Assembly (NCBI GenBank): GCA_946479035.1 | Contig: CAMLDW010000010.1 | Coordinates: 1-60,946 of the forward strand | Origin: an uncultured Chthonomonadaceae bacterium | GTDB lineage: Bacteria > Armatimonadota > Fimbriimonadia > Fimbriimonadales > Fimbriimonadaceae | Reading direction: 5' to 3' | DNA: 60,946 nt | In this document: piece after piece, positions 1 through 9,254 of the stretch | Layout of the letters: every line of letters begins with the position of its first letter | How positions within the stretch are numbered: the first letter of the stretch is position 1 | Made by a program: the position numbers and the translations under genes | The notes under the pieces: model-generated | Told to the model about the DNA's origin: nothing | The model's input: the letters and a program-made list of their open reading frames with translations, nothing else | Database searches by the model: none

Positions 1-930
1 AAGTACGAGCTGGGAGTGCGGTCCGCGACCGTGCGCAACGAGCTCGCCGAGATGGCGGACATGGGCTACCTCGAGCAGCCCCACACGAGCGCAGGACGCG
101 TGCCGAGCGACCAGGGCTACCGCTACTTCGTGGACCGCTTGATCGTGGGCTCGCCGCTCGACAAAGAACGGAAGAGGAAGGTGCAAGAGGCAACCTCGGA
201 GGACGACACGCTGCTCGAGATCCTCAAGCAGACGACCAAGGCGCTCAGCAGGCTGACGCACCTGCTCAGCGCTGCGGCGACCCTGCGAGACGGCGGGGCG
301 CAGGTCCGCAACGCGGTGCTCACCGTCCTCGGCCCTTCGCGCGCGCTGCTCGTGGTGATCTTGCAGAACGGCCTGGTCGAGAACCGCGTCGTCGAACTGC
401 CCAAGGGCGCGACGCTCGAGCACGTCGGCCGAGTGAACGACCTGCTCGCGACGATGACGGAGGGCAAGACGCTGCGGCACCTCGCGCGGCTCAAGCCCAC
501 GACGACGAGCGAGCCCGAAGTGGACAGGCTGCTCAGGTCGGTGTGCGCGGTCCTGCAGAGCGTCGCGCGCGACTTGACGAAAGGGCAGATCGTGATCGAA
601 GGGGGCGAGTACATCCTCGGTCAGCCGGAGTTCCTGCGCGACGCGCACCTGATGGAGCAGATGGTCTCGCACCTGGAGGACGAGTCGACGATCCGCACCG
701 CGCTACTGGCGGAGAGCGACAGGTTCCCCACCGTTACCATCGGCAAGGAGCACCAGGAGAAGACGCTGCACCCGCTCTCGATCGTGCGGCAGGTGTTCTG
801 CGTCGGCGACGAAGAGGCCGGGACGATCGCGATCATCGGCCCGACGCGCATGAACTACGAGCACGGGATCAAGCTCTTGGACTTTACCGCCGTCGCGATC
901 GGCGAGACGCTCACGCGCCTCTTGCACTAG
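1..930 (+). CDS. hrcA: Heat-inducible transcription repressor HrcA (5' end outside window)
   Basis: HrcA represses class I heat-shock operons by binding CIRCE operators and is tuned by GroEL. The reading frame is open from base 1. The visible start has the typical winged-helix signature, SATVRNELAEMADMGYL followed by QPHTSAGRVPSDQGYRYFVD. About 309 residues are present against roughly 340 in the family, so about 30-40 N-terminal residues lie upstream. The GTG at 16 is internal. The C-terminal part has the usual GAF-like end (IIGPTRMNYEHGIKLLDF). I saw no CIRCE inverted repeat in this window, so its targets, probably grpE-dnaK or groESL, are elsewhere. Its TAG stop overlaps the stop of the convergent next gene. 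Confidence 0.93.
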   Translation, partial: KYELGVRSATVRNELAEMADMGYLEQPHTSAGRVPSDQGYRYFVDRLIVGSPLDKERKRKVQEATSEDDTLLEILKQTTKALSRLTHLLSAAATLRDGGAQVRNAVLTVLGPSRALLVVILQNGLVENRVVELPKGATLEHVGRVNDLLATMTEGKTLRHLARLKPTTTSEPEVDRLLRSVCAVLQSVARDLTKGQIVIEGGEYILGQPEFLRDAHLMEQMVSHLEDESTIRTALLAESDRFPTVTIGKEHQEKTLHPLSIVRQVFCVGDEEAGTIAIIGPTRMNYEHGIKLLDFTAVAIGETLTRLLH

Positions 931-1637
931 CCGACGTTGAACATGCTGTCTTCGATCGTAGGGTTGACCTTCACGTTCTTGTAGACCGTCGTGCCCGCGA
1001 GCTTGTTGTCCGCGTTCGTGACGTTGATCTTCGTCGCGATCCACACGCCGCCGATCTGCACCGGTTCCAAGTAGTCAAAGGTCGCCATGAGGAAACCGCC
1101 GCGGTTTGCGTACCACTGCCGCTTTGTAATGATCTTCTTCGCCGGGTCGATCCAGATGCGGTGGCGCGACTTGTCCTTCAGCGTCGGCACGTAGGTCACG
1201 TCGAACACGTACTCGCCGGTCGTGCGCTCGGTGCGCACGTAAGTCGCCTGGAAGAACCCGTCGAACAGCGACGGCTCGAGGAACCCGAAGTCGAACGCGG
1301 TCTGTCGCTTGCCCGGCTGTTTGGCAAGGTCGAACTTCTGGGAGAGCCTTGCCTTCGGGATGCTCAGCTTACGGACCGGGCCGTTGATCACCATCAGGAT
1401 CTCGCTGTCGTCCACCATGGACTGCATGCGGATCTTGAACGGCTCCTTCATCCACACCTCCATGCTCTTGAAACGGTAAGACTGCGCGAAGTCCTTGTTG
1501 ATCTTCTGCAGCTCGACTTGGCTCGCGCTGCCGACGAAGGCCGAAAACGTCGCACTGCGGAAGCCGGTCGGGATGACGTCTTTGATGTCCGGGGTCTGGA
1601 CGGAGAAGGCTGCTGCGGCAATTAAGGCGATGCTCAT
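927..1637 (-). CDS. LolA-like outer-membrane lipoprotein-sorting family protein
   Basis: This 236-residue protein has a short hydrophobic N-terminus ending in Ala residues, consistent with a signal peptide. The rest is beta-rich, with the feel of the LolA/LolB or MucB/RseB-N fold: repeated segments such as RHRIWIDPAKKIITKRQWY and FLMATFDYLEPVQIGGVWIATKI match the 'convert variable to fixed substrate' style of outer-membrane lipoprotein-sorting proteins. A periplasmic lipid- or lipoprotein-binding role is inferred. It converges with hrcA, the two stop codons overlapping, and is divergent from the membrane operon that starts at 1767. I cannot assign a specific partner or substrate. Confidence 0.65.
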   Translation of the reverse strand: MSIALIAAAAFSVQTPDIKDVIPTGFRSATFSAFVGSASQVELQKINKDFAQSYRFKSMEVWMKEPFKIRMQSMVDDSEILMVINGPVRKLSIPKARLSQKFDLAKQPGKRQTAFDFGFLEPSLFDGFFQATYVRTERTTGEYVFDVTYVPTLKDKSRHRIWIDPAKKIITKRQWYANRGGFLMATFDYLEPVQIGGVWIATKINVTNADNKLAGTTVYKNVKVNPTIEDSMFNVG

Positions 1638-1766
1638 AAGTGTGCTGGGTCTCCGGGCACGGCAACGGGGACGGGACGGGCCGCGTCTCTGTTACTATAG
1701 GACGGCCAAGCAGACAGGAGAGTACACTCGAATAGGCCCATATACGAGGGCCAATAGGGCACGGAG

Positions 1767-2810
1767 TTGATCGATCTAGACTCGCCGGAAGAGTTCCTGC
1801 AGCGACGGATGAGGTCCGTCGACCGCCGGCGCCTGCTCCAGCCCCGCACGGCGCACCAGATGATCGACTTCTCGACCCGGATCTACCACAAGCTGGCCTG
1901 GCCGATCCTGCGGCTCACCTTCCCCTCGATGGCGCTGCTTTACGCAGGGCTTGTGTTCTTCCAGGGGTTCGTGCTGCCAGGGCTTATGACGACGAGCGCG
2001 CCGGACAACATCCGAGTGCAGTTCACCGAGCTCATGGTCACCTACATGGTCGCGCTCTTCGTGGCCCTGCCCATCGTCGTCATCGCGCTCGGGCACTCGG
2101 TCGGGCTGGCAACGCGGCTGATCTCGAAGTACGTGGCTGAGCAGAAAATCGACTTCGAGGACGCGATCGTCGGCGCGCGAAAAGGCGCGATCACGATGGT
2201 CGGACTGCTCTTGCAGATCTTCCTGCGCTCTGGCCTCGTGCTGATGGTGGCCGGCGGGCTGCTGATGGTCAGCGCCTACTGCGAGCAGGCGGGCCTGACC
2301 TCAGGCATCGGGGACGTCGCCGCCGTGTTCGCGGTGCTGGGGCTGGTCTCGAGCGTCTTTATGGTGCCGATCGTGATGAGCACCCTGGCTCTGGCGCCCG
2401 CGATCGCCGCGATCGAAGGCGTCGGGCCCAAGACCGCTATGCGGCGAAGCAAGGCGCTGATGAAGAAGTCGCGCCACATCCCCAGCGGGTACGACACGCT
2501 CGTCAACCTCTGGGTCGTGTCCGGTTTCGTCGCGTTCCTTCTGTGGCTCGGCTTTTATTCGGCGTTCGCGATGGTCGGCGCGGCCGGGTTCGTGCAAGAC
2601 CTCGCAGGACGCAGCGTCTTCTGGGCGATCGTGGGCGAGACGATCATGACCTTCCCTACCTTTGCGGCAATTTGGGTGCTGGTCCCCTTCATGACTTGCT
2701 GCGTGACTGTGCTTTACTATGACCGGCGCGTGCGATTGGAGGCGCTCGACATTGAAACAATGGCCCACGATGTTCTCAAAGGCGCTCAGCAGGCTGACCT
2801 TCGCCTGTAG
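1767..2810 (+). CDS. Polytopic membrane protein (GPDPase membrane-domain-like)
   Basis: The protein has 347 residues from a TTG at 1767. About six hydrophobic segments are visible, near residues 45-70, 88-110, 145-170, 180-215, 250-275 and 290-315. The tail reads VTVLYYDRRVRLEALDIETM, which resembles the end of glycerophosphodiesterase membrane-domain-like proteins that sit beside DUF4129 genes. It is the first gene of a tightly packed run: the next gene starts inside its 3' end. The start is uncertain, because GGAG abuts the TTG; ATG codons at 1809 and 1860 are alternatives. The function is unknown. Confidence 0.75.
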   Translation: MIDLDSPEEFLQRRMRSVDRRRLLQPRTAHQMIDFSTRIYHKLAWPILRLTFPSMALLYAGLVFFQGFVLPGLMTTSAPDNIRVQFTELMVTYMVALFVALPIVVIALGHSVGLATRLISKYVAEQKIDFEDAIVGARKGAITMVGLLLQIFLRSGLVLMVAGGLLMVSAYCEQAGLTSGIGDVAAVFAVLGLVSSVFMVPIVMSTLALAPAIAAIEGVGPKTAMRRSKALMKKSRHIPSGYDTLVNLWVVSGFVAFLLWLGFYSAFAMVGAAGFVQDLAGRSVFWAIVGETIMTFPTFAAIWVLVPFMTCCVTVLYYDRRVRLEALDIETMAHDVLKGAQQADLRL

Positions 2811-3762
2811 CCTCGCGCTGCTTTCGGCGCTCGCGCTCGCCTCTCCGCTGAGCGACTACCGCGACGCCGTCAAGGGTGCGGCGTCTCTGGCGGAGTTCCG
2901 CAAGGTCGTCAATCGGGCGCCGAGCGAGGTCACAGACGACGCCACGCTGCGCGCGTACTGCGCATATTCGGTCGACGAGCTGACCGGGATGCTCGACCGG
3001 GACCCGAGCGAGCGCGGCAAGGCCCACAACTGGCGCGACGTGCGCGACTCCTTCGTCGCCGCAATAGACTCCCGCATCGCCGTCGAGGCCGTGCCCGAAA
3101 AGGGCCAGGTGAAGAACGCGCAAAAGAGCGCGAGCGAAATCCTTTCCAGCCCGATCTACAGGGACCGGCGCGAGCGCGAGGGCCGCAACTGGCTCGACAA
3201 GGCGGGCGACCGGATCGGCCAGCGCGTCATCGAGTTCCTCAGCGGCCTGATACCCAAGAACGGGCCGAACTTCAACTTTGGGGGGCCAGCGGCCGTCCCA
3301 GGGCTGATCATCCTCGCCTGGGTGTTGATCGCTGCCGCTCTCGCGGTCGTGCTCTACTTGATCCTTCGTAACGTGCGCCTTGCAGGGCGTCGCAAGAGGG
3401 TCGGCGGCATCCTAGGTGAAGACGAGCCCGAGCGCACCGCCGACCAGTGGCTCGCACAGGCAGAGCGACTTGAGGCCGATGGGCGGCACAGGGAGGCGGT
3501 CCGGTGCCTCTATCTCGCCTGCCTCGTGCGATACGACGACGGGCGCATCGCACGCTTCCGCCGCCACGAGACGAACTGGGAGCACCTTTACCGCATCGAG
3601 GCCAACCCCTCGAACCCGCGCGAGATCGACTTCCGCGACCTGACCCAGCGGTTCGACAAAGTCTGGTACGGGTTCAGGACGATGGGGGCCGAGGACGTCG
3701 CACACTTCAAGGAGGTCTACCGGCAGCTGTGTCAAGCACTGCAGATCAAGGTCGCGGCCTAG
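2752..3762 (+). CDS. DUF4129 domain protein
   Basis: The protein has about 336 residues. I chose TTG 2752 because GGAGG at 2738-2742 lies 9 nt upstream; ATG 2770 is the alternative. A signal-like segment (LTFACSLALLSALALA) comes first, then a soluble region, then a membrane segment at about residues 183-205 (LIILAWVLIAAALAVVLYLI), and a cytoplasmic C-terminal DUF4129 domain. That domain has the typical pattern HREAVRCLYLACLVRYDD and FDKVWYGF. DUF4129 proteins usually sit in MoxR/DUF58 clusters, thought to act in envelope or stress functions. Here the gene overlaps both neighbours, so translational coupling is likely. Confidence 0.82.
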   Translation: MKQWPTMFSKALSRLTFACSLALLSALALASPLSDYRDAVKGAASLAEFRKVVNRAPSEVTDDATLRAYCAYSVDELTGMLDRDPSERGKAHNWRDVRDSFVAAIDSRIAVEAVPEKGQVKNAQKSASEILSSPIYRDRREREGRNWLDKAGDRIGQRVIEFLSGLIPKNGPNFNFGGPAAVPGLIILAWVLIAAALAVVLYLILRNVRLAGRRKRVGGILGEDEPERTADQWLAQAERLEADGRHREAVRCLYLACLVRYDDGRIARFRRHETNWEHLYRIEANPSNPREIDFRDLTQRFDKVWYGFRTMGAEDVAHFKEVYRQLCQALQIKVAA

Positions 3763-4934
3763 CAAAGTGGGCGGTCACGACGGGAGCGTGGGTCCTCGCC
3801 GGGCTCCTGCTCGTCACCGTCGCGCTGATCTTCTCGGCGCGCGAGGAGAGGCGGGGATTTCCAAGCGTCACCAACCTGCGGGCGAGCGGATACGCAGCGT
3901 TTGCCGAGCTGCTCAGGCGCGACGGATACCAGGTCTCCCTCGACCGCACGATCAGTCCCCAGTTCGACCGCTCCGACCTCGTCGTCTCAACGACGTTCAG
4001 CAACGACCTGCTGCAGGCCGCAGAGGATCCGTTCAACGAAGAGGAAACGAGCGCGGAGCCGGCCAAGGAGCTTCCCTACCAGCGCGCCATCAAAGACCAT
4101 GTCGGGAAGGGAGGCACCGTCGTGGAGCTTTATAACTCCGTCGGGTTCGACTTCGTCAGCGCGCAGGTCTCAGATCCCCGCACTGTCACTCCTGGCTCCG
4201 GCAAGGGGCGCGCGTCCAAGCTTAGCCTCCCTTACGGCTCCGCGTTCGCACAGCAGCTCGCTCCTGCGCCAGGGTCCTATCCCGCTTGGTCCACGAGCGA
4301 GAGCGCCTACATCGCGTACAAGAAGGAGGGCGAAGGGATGCTCGTGACAGTCGCCGACGGTCTGCCGCTCACCAACCGCCACCTCGACGAGAACGACAAC
4401 GCCGCGTTCTTCCTCGACCTCTTCCGGTCCCTCGCGCCGCACGGGTCACGGATCGTGTTCGTCGAAGACGGGATCGGCAACTCAGAGGAGCCGACGGTCG
4501 CGCGCGTGCTCGGCCCGTGGGCCGTCGTCGCGCGAGCGCAGGTCATCCTGCTCTTCCTCGTCTTGATCTACTCGTTTGGAAAACGGTTCGGGCTGCCCGA
4601 GACAGAGCGCCGAAAGGTGCGCGCGTCGCGCGAGCTCTTCGACGCAGTCTCCGACGTCCTCCGACGCACGCACAACACGGGCCTTGCGCTCGACAACCTC
4701 CTGATCGAGTGCGACCAGCGCATGCGAAGGGTCCTGCGCGTGCCGACCAAGACGACGCGCCACGACATCCTACAGTCCGTGCCGAAGGAGCTTCGCGAGC
4801 AATACCTCAACGTCTCGGAGCTTGCCGTCGGCAACTCCAAGCCAAACGTCGCCCGGGACGCCTCCGCAAGGCTCCTCGAGCTCCTCGCGGCGTTCGAGCG
4901 CGACAGCCGCTCGGTCCGCGGGCTCAAGCGCTAA
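3729..4934 (+). CDS. DUF4350 domain protein
   Basis: The protein has about 401 residues from GTG 3729, inside the end of the DUF4129 gene; AAGGAGG at 3709-3715 is a possible but rather distant ribosome site. An N-terminal membrane helix (AWVLAGLLLVTVALIFSA) is followed by the DUF4350 region (NLRASGYAAFAELLRRDGY), then a second helix near residues 265-283 (AQVILLFLVLIYSFGKRF) and a C-terminal cytoplasmic helical part. DUF4350 commonly accompanies DUF4129 in MoxR-associated loci. The start codon is the weakest part of this call, because no ATG or GTG is available closer to the first helix. Confidence 0.8.
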   Translation: MSSTADQGRGLAKWAVTTGAWVLAGLLLVTVALIFSAREERRGFPSVTNLRASGYAAFAELLRRDGYQVSLDRTISPQFDRSDLVVSTTFSNDLLQAAEDPFNEEETSAEPAKELPYQRAIKDHVGKGGTVVELYNSVGFDFVSAQVSDPRTVTPGSGKGRASKLSLPYGSAFAQQLAPAPGSYPAWSTSESAYIAYKKEGEGMLVTVADGLPLTNRHLDENDNAAFFLDLFRSLAPHGSRIVFVEDGIGNSEEPTVARVLGPWAVVARAQVILLFLVLIYSFGKRFGLPETERRKVRASRELFDAVSDVLRRTHNTGLALDNLLIECDQRMRRVLRVPTKTTRHDILQSVPKELREQYLNVSELAVGNSKPNVARDASARLLELLAAFERDSRSVRGLKR

Positions 4935-4942
4935 GGAGATCT

Positions 4943-6778
4943 TTGGCAGACCTCGACCCGAAGTCGCCGGAATACCAGGCCCGCGAGATCCGCAAGTTCG
5001 CGCGCGTCCTGGCGCTCGTGGCAGCGGGCCTCGCCGCCCTGCCCGTGCTCATCGGCTTCCTCGCCCGGCCTGCGGGTCACAGCTACCTCCCCTTCCACCT
5101 CAGCCTCGACGACCACATGGTGTACGCGGCGTGGATGCGCCAAGCGATGGAAGGTCGCTTCCTGTTCGACAACCGCTTTACGACGGACCCACAGCCCGGC
5201 CTCACCTTCCACGCGCTCTTCCTTCTGCTCGGTATCGTCGCAAAGGCGATCGGCATCCCCTTGGCGCTCACACTCGCCCGAATCGGTTTCAGCTACTTGG
5301 CGGTCCGGCTGCTCGGAGAGTTCATGGTGCGGCTGCAGTTGCCGAGCTTTACGGGAAAGTTTGCCATCGTGATGTCCGCTTTCGGCGGCGGTGTCGCTTT
5401 CCTGCACTGGCAGGACTTCGGCGACGCCTACTCCGGCGCGCCGTCGTGGTTCACCACGGCACTCCAGGGCCGCCAGCCCATCGACAACTGGCAGCCCGAG
5501 GCGTTCGTGTTCCCCTCGATGCTCACGAACGGGCTCTTCATGGCCGCGTGCTGCCTCATCTTGTGGACGCTGAACTGCGTGCTCGACGCCAGGACTTCGT
5601 GGAGGCCGGTGCTGCCCGGGGCGGTCGCGTTCGGTCTCTTGATGAACGTCCACAGCTACGACGTCGCGCTCATCGCGCTGCTGCTCGTCGCGTTCGTCGT
5701 CACGCTTGTCGCGAGCGGCACGTTCGACCTCATGTGGGCCCTCCGCGCGCTGGTCATCGGGCTGGGCGCGATCCCGGCCGCCCTTTGGCTCATGCACGTT
5801 CTGGCAAGCGACCCCGTCTTCAAGGCGCGAGCGGAGACGCTGACCTACACAGGCGGTTTTAGACCTATCTTGGTCGGCCTCTTGCCGCTCGTGCTCCTTT
5901 CGTTCCTCGCGCTCTGGAGGTCCGGCGTCCCCAAGCTGCGCCGGGCCTCCGCCGTTGCGGCGCTTGCGCTCTTCATCGGCGCTATGTGCGTCTTCGTCTC
6001 GTCGACGCAGCCCGGCTACCAGTTGGACGCGACAGGTTGGTCACTGGCAGCGATCGGAGCAGTGGGAATCGCAGCGCTCGTCTCGACCAAGGACCTCGGT
6101 TGGAACCTCCTTTGGTCTTGGGCGATGGTCTCGCTCGTCGCGCCTTACTTCCCTGCCCTGTTTCAGCGCAAGCTCTCCATGCTGATGGTAGTGCCGTGGG
6201 CCGTCATCGCGGCGATCGGACTTGCGAACGAGCTAAAGCGGATGGAGCGCGAGCCGCGCAACCTCGTCGCCGCGCTCGCGCTCGCGGTAGTCTGCCTCAC
6301 TTCGGTCTTCTGGCTGCGGCGGGACGTCGAGCTGGTCCGCTCTGGCGTTTCCAAGACCGTCGTCCACAACCTCTACCTCACCCACGACGAGTCAGAGGTC
6401 GTCGGTAGGCTGCAAGGCGTCGAGTCAGGCGTCGGCGTGCTCGCGATGCCCGGGATCGCGAGCCCCGAACTGGGTGCGCCCGCATATCTGAGCGACCTCT
6501 CGCCAGTGCTCTCCGGCCTAGCGGGAGTCCACACCTTCGCAGGCCATTGGAGCGAGACGCCGGACTACACCAGGCGCAGGGCGGCGGCGACGCAGTTCTA
6601 TCTCCAGCCGATGACGTTGGAGCAGCGCCTTGGCCTGCTCCGGCAGTGGCGCGTGCAATACGTCGTCGTCCCTAAAAGAGACGCCTATCCCGCGATCCAG
6701 TTCGCCGACCTTAGCGGCCTCGGAGAGACCGTCTACGACGGACAGCAGCTTGCGCTGGTCAAAGTCCCGGCAGACTAG
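4943..6778 (+). CDS. Large polytopic membrane protein, possibly GT-C-like
   Basis: The protein has 611 residues from TTG 4943, preceded by AAGGAG. Around ten or more hydrophobic segments occupy residues 25-480, followed by a soluble tail of about 130 residues. The first outside loop carries acidic residues (HLSLDDHMVYAAW), a layout seen in GT-C glycosyltransferases that use lipid-linked sugars, but I see no diagnostic family motif. It is the last gene of the DUF4129/DUF4350 run, 8 nt after the previous stop, and its end overlaps the convergent VanW gene by 20 nt. An envelope glycan role is inference only. Confidence 0.7.
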   Translation: MADLDPKSPEYQAREIRKFARVLALVAAGLAALPVLIGFLARPAGHSYLPFHLSLDDHMVYAAWMRQAMEGRFLFDNRFTTDPQPGLTFHALFLLLGIVAKAIGIPLALTLARIGFSYLAVRLLGEFMVRLQLPSFTGKFAIVMSAFGGGVAFLHWQDFGDAYSGAPSWFTTALQGRQPIDNWQPEAFVFPSMLTNGLFMAACCLILWTLNCVLDARTSWRPVLPGAVAFGLLMNVHSYDVALIALLLVAFVVTLVASGTFDLMWALRALVIGLGAIPAALWLMHVLASDPVFKARAETLTYTGGFRPILVGLLPLVLLSFLALWRSGVPKLRRASAVAALALFIGAMCVFVSSTQPGYQLDATGWSLAAIGAVGIAALVSTKDLGWNLLWSWAMVSLVAPYFPALFQRKLSMLMVVPWAVIAAIGLANELKRMEREPRNLVAALALAVVCLTSVFWLRRDVELVRSGVSKTVVHNLYLTHDESEVVGRLQGVESGVGVLAMPGIASPELGAPAYLSDLSPVLSGLAGVHTFAGHWSETPDYTRRRAAATQFYLQPMTLEQRLGLLRQWRVQYVVVPKRDAYPAIQFADLSGLGETVYDGQQLALVKVPAD

Positions 6779-8162
6779 CGGGCGGCATGACCGGCGCACC
6801 TTTGGCCGGAGCGCGGGCGATGATCTTCGGGCCGCCCCTGTAGTAGCTTCGGCACAGCGTCTCTCGCGAGACCTCGACGCCGTCGCGCAGTACGACCTTC
6901 GTGGTTATCGCCTGCACCCCGCGGCCGCCCTTGTCGACGACCTTCTCCTTGCCCGGCGGCAGCGTCGGGTCGTCGACGTACTCCACGGGGAACTCCCAAG
7001 TCTTGATGACGCGCGGCTCCAGGCGCACTTCGAGCCCTGCGTCCTTGACGCCGAGTATCGAGAACGTCAGCTTGCCCGGCTGCCAGTGCGAGTCGATCGC
7101 GATCGGAGTCTCAAGCGTGTTTACAAACACCAGGTCGTACTCGCCGTACGCGACCGTGGCGTCGCAGCCCGGCGGCACATACGGCACAAGGAACGTGTGG
7201 TTGTTGCGCTCCTCGATCTTGAGGTTCGCGCGCACCGCCGCGTTGAAGAGCGTCGTGCTTACCTGGCACACCCCGCCGCCGAAGTCGATGTCGTGCTTCC
7301 CCTTCTTGTACACGCCCGCTTTCAAGAACCCGTTTTCAGGCGTCCGCTCTCCTAGCACGTTGTTAAAGCTGAAACGCTCGCCGGGCAGCAGCACCGTGCC
7401 GTCAAGCTTCTCCGAAGCTACTCTCAAGTTTGTAGAGCGCGTGTGGTCCGCGGCCGAAAAGCGCGTGCTGAAAGTGCTGACGACCTCCCTGATCTTCTGT
7501 AGCTCCTCGTCCGTGACCCGCTTGTGCCCATAGGCCGCCGCAAGCCGGCACGTGCCCGCTCCCGCGATCCCTTCGCCCAGCGCCTGCTCGGTGGCCGGGC
7601 GCACCAGCCCCATGCTGGAAACCTCGGGCGTCAACACGACCTTCCCGTCAGGGTCTAAAGTGGCCCTCGCCTGCGCAAGGCTGGGGCTCGTCCGCGCGAC
7701 GACGGCGTCCAGAAGGTTCACATCGAGCCTCGCATAATTGAAAGCCATGTGGTACTTGGCCCTCGCCGCGCGCGGCCGGCCCGAGAGCCTCCCAAACCAT
7801 CCGCCAAGATCGTCGAGCGGCAGCTGCGCGAGCGTCGCACCAACATTGAGCTCCACTCCCAGCTGCTCTGGAGTGGCCTCGACCGGCGCAGCCTCGCCGC
7901 TCGGTCCGTGAAGCTTCAGAGGTGTTGCGCTCTTGGCCGACCACCACGCGTTGAGCTTCTTGCGCGCGTCGTTCGCTGACAAGAGGCTGAGGTCTACACC
8001 GTCAACACTGGTAGCCGGCGCGATCCGCCGGGGATAGAGTGCGAGGGCGACCGCGAACGTCGTGGCCCCAACGACCACCGTGGCCAGGGCGATCACCCCT
8101 ATGCGGACGGCCAGGGGCTGCCGTCCTTGCGACTGTTCCCTGACCGGTTTGTCCACGTCCAT
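6759..8162 (-). CDS. VanW family protein with peptidoglycan-binding region
   Basis: The protein has 467 residues. A single membrane anchor lies near residues 20-42, followed by a PG_binding_4-like part and the VanW domain from about residue 240. The domain hallmarks are TNLRVASEKLDG, LLPGERFSFNNVLG and FGGGVCQVSTTLFNAA. The end (VVDKGGRGVQAITTKVVLRDG) resembles a G5 domain, a common VanW partner. The protein should be anchored in the inner membrane and face the cell wall; the biochemical function of VanW is not established. CATAAT lies only 2 nt before the ATG, so GTG at 8156 (8 nt after the hexamer) may be the real leaderless start. Confidence 0.9.
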   Translation of the reverse strand: MDVDKPVREQSQGRQPLAVRIGVIALATVVVGATTFAVALALYPRRIAPATSVDGVDLSLLSANDARKKLNAWWSAKSATPLKLHGPSGEAAPVEATPEQLGVELNVGATLAQLPLDDLGGWFGRLSGRPRAARAKYHMAFNYARLDVNLLDAVVARTSPSLAQARATLDPDGKVVLTPEVSSMGLVRPATEQALGEGIAGAGTCRLAAAYGHKRVTDEELQKIREVVSTFSTRFSAADHTRSTNLRVASEKLDGTVLLPGERFSFNNVLGERTPENGFLKAGVYKKGKHDIDFGGGVCQVSTTLFNAAVRANLKIEERNNHTFLVPYVPPGCDATVAYGEYDLVFVNTLETPIAIDSHWQPGKLTFSILGVKDAGLEVRLEPRVIKTWEFPVEYVDDPTLPPGKEKVVDKGGRGVQAITTKVVLRDGVEVSRETLCRSYYRGGPKIIARAPAKGAPVMPPASLPGL

Positions 8163-8281
8163 TTATTATGGGCGGACGGGAAGGGCGCCCACACGTATGC
8201 CTATCAGTAATCTGCAAATGCCTGGCCGGGACTATTGCGCTAGGCCGCTCGGCCGACCGTGCCCTGAAGGCGGCATCGCGG

Positions 8282-8287
8282 TAGAAT
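8282..8287 (+). promoter_or_regulatory. -10 element TAGAAT, 6 nt before ilvE start
   Basis: TAGAAT is followed by six bases and then the ATG at 8294, with no Shine-Dalgarno sequence. This geometry predicts a leaderless mRNA. Confidence 0.6.
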
Positions 8288-8293
8288 TTTGGT

Positions 8294-9169
8294 ATGTCCA
8301 AGCTCGTATGGCTCAACGGCGAGATCACACCGCTTGATCAGGCAAAAGTCAGCGTCGCAGACCACGCGCACCTCTATGGCGACGGCCTTTTCGAAGGCAT
8401 CCGAATCTATGCGCGCAAGGTCTTCAAGCTCGACGAACACCTCGACCGGCTCTACACAGGCATCAAGTACATGGGCATCCCCATGCACATCGCAAAGCAA
8501 GAGCTCAAGGCTACAGTCCTTGAACTGTGCCGGCACGCCGGCAACGACGACGGCTACATCCGCCTAAACGTGACGCGCGGAACCGGGCTCGGCCTCGATC
8601 CTCGCGCAGTCGAAGGAACGGACCCGAACGTAATGGTCATGTGCTCGACCTTGGCGCTCTACTCGCCTGAGGCCTACAAGCGCGGGCTCGACGTCGTCAC
8701 CAGCTCCTACCGCGTGATCCCGCCCGACAGCCTCGACCCCATGCTCAAGTGCATCGGTCGCTACGCGTCGAACATCATGGCCAAAGCCGAAGCGAACAAG
8801 GCCGGCGCAGGCGAAGGGCTCCTCCTCAACCACCAAGGCTACGTGGCGGAGTGCACCGGCGACAACCTCTTCATCGTCAAGGGCGAGGTCCTGCGCACGC
8901 CACACCCCGCCAGCGGCATCCTTAACGGCATCACCCGCCAGACCGTCATCAAGATCGCCCGGCGCGAGGGGATCCACGTCGTCGAGGACCTGATGACCAT
9001 TTTGGATATCCACGACGCCGACGAGGCGTTCCTGACCGGCACCGCGGCAGAGGTGATCCCTATGGTCAGCCTGGACGGCAGGCCGATCGGCACCGGCAAG
9101 CCCGGCGAAACCACCATGTGCATGATGAGCCGCTTCCGCGAGGAGACCAAGCACGGAACGCCCTTCTGA
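8294..9169 (+). CDS. ilvE: Branched-chain amino acid aminotransferase (class IV)
   Basis: This 291-residue class IV PLP aminotransferase would interconvert branched-chain amino acids and their 2-oxo acids using glutamate. Seen motifs are DHAHLYGDGLFEGIR near the N-terminus, the likely PLP lysine at residue 152 in DPMLKCIGRYASNIMAKAEA, then GYVAECTGDNLFIVKG, GILNGITRQTVIKIA and EAFLTGTAAEVIP. The length is typical for the short IlvE subgroup. Related class IV enzymes such as D-amino-acid transaminase or ADC lyase are the main alternatives, but the EGIR and GTAAEVIP signatures favour IlvE. The gene is monocistronic and appears leaderless. Confidence 0.93.
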   Translation: MSKLVWLNGEITPLDQAKVSVADHAHLYGDGLFEGIRIYARKVFKLDEHLDRLYTGIKYMGIPMHIAKQELKATVLELCRHAGNDDGYIRLNVTRGTGLGLDPRAVEGTDPNVMVMCSTLALYSPEAYKRGLDVVTSSYRVIPPDSLDPMLKCIGRYASNIMAKAEANKAGAGEGLLLNHQGYVAECTGDNLFIVKGEVLRTPHPASGILNGITRQTVIKIARREGIHVVEDLMTILDIHDADEAFLTGTAAEVIPMVSLDGRPIGTGKPGETTMCMMSRFREETKHGTPF

Positions 9170-9254
9170 CCAGACCTCGTTCCGAGTCGTCGAAAGCGGC
9201 GACCGCACCTCGGTCCGGCCCGAAGCCCTGGCAAAGCTGACAGGCGCTCCTGGT

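Noticed and set aside
1..930. CIRCE element linked to hrcA
   Set aside because: No TTAGCACTC-N9-GAGTGCTAA-like site was found in the window; the promoter is outside.
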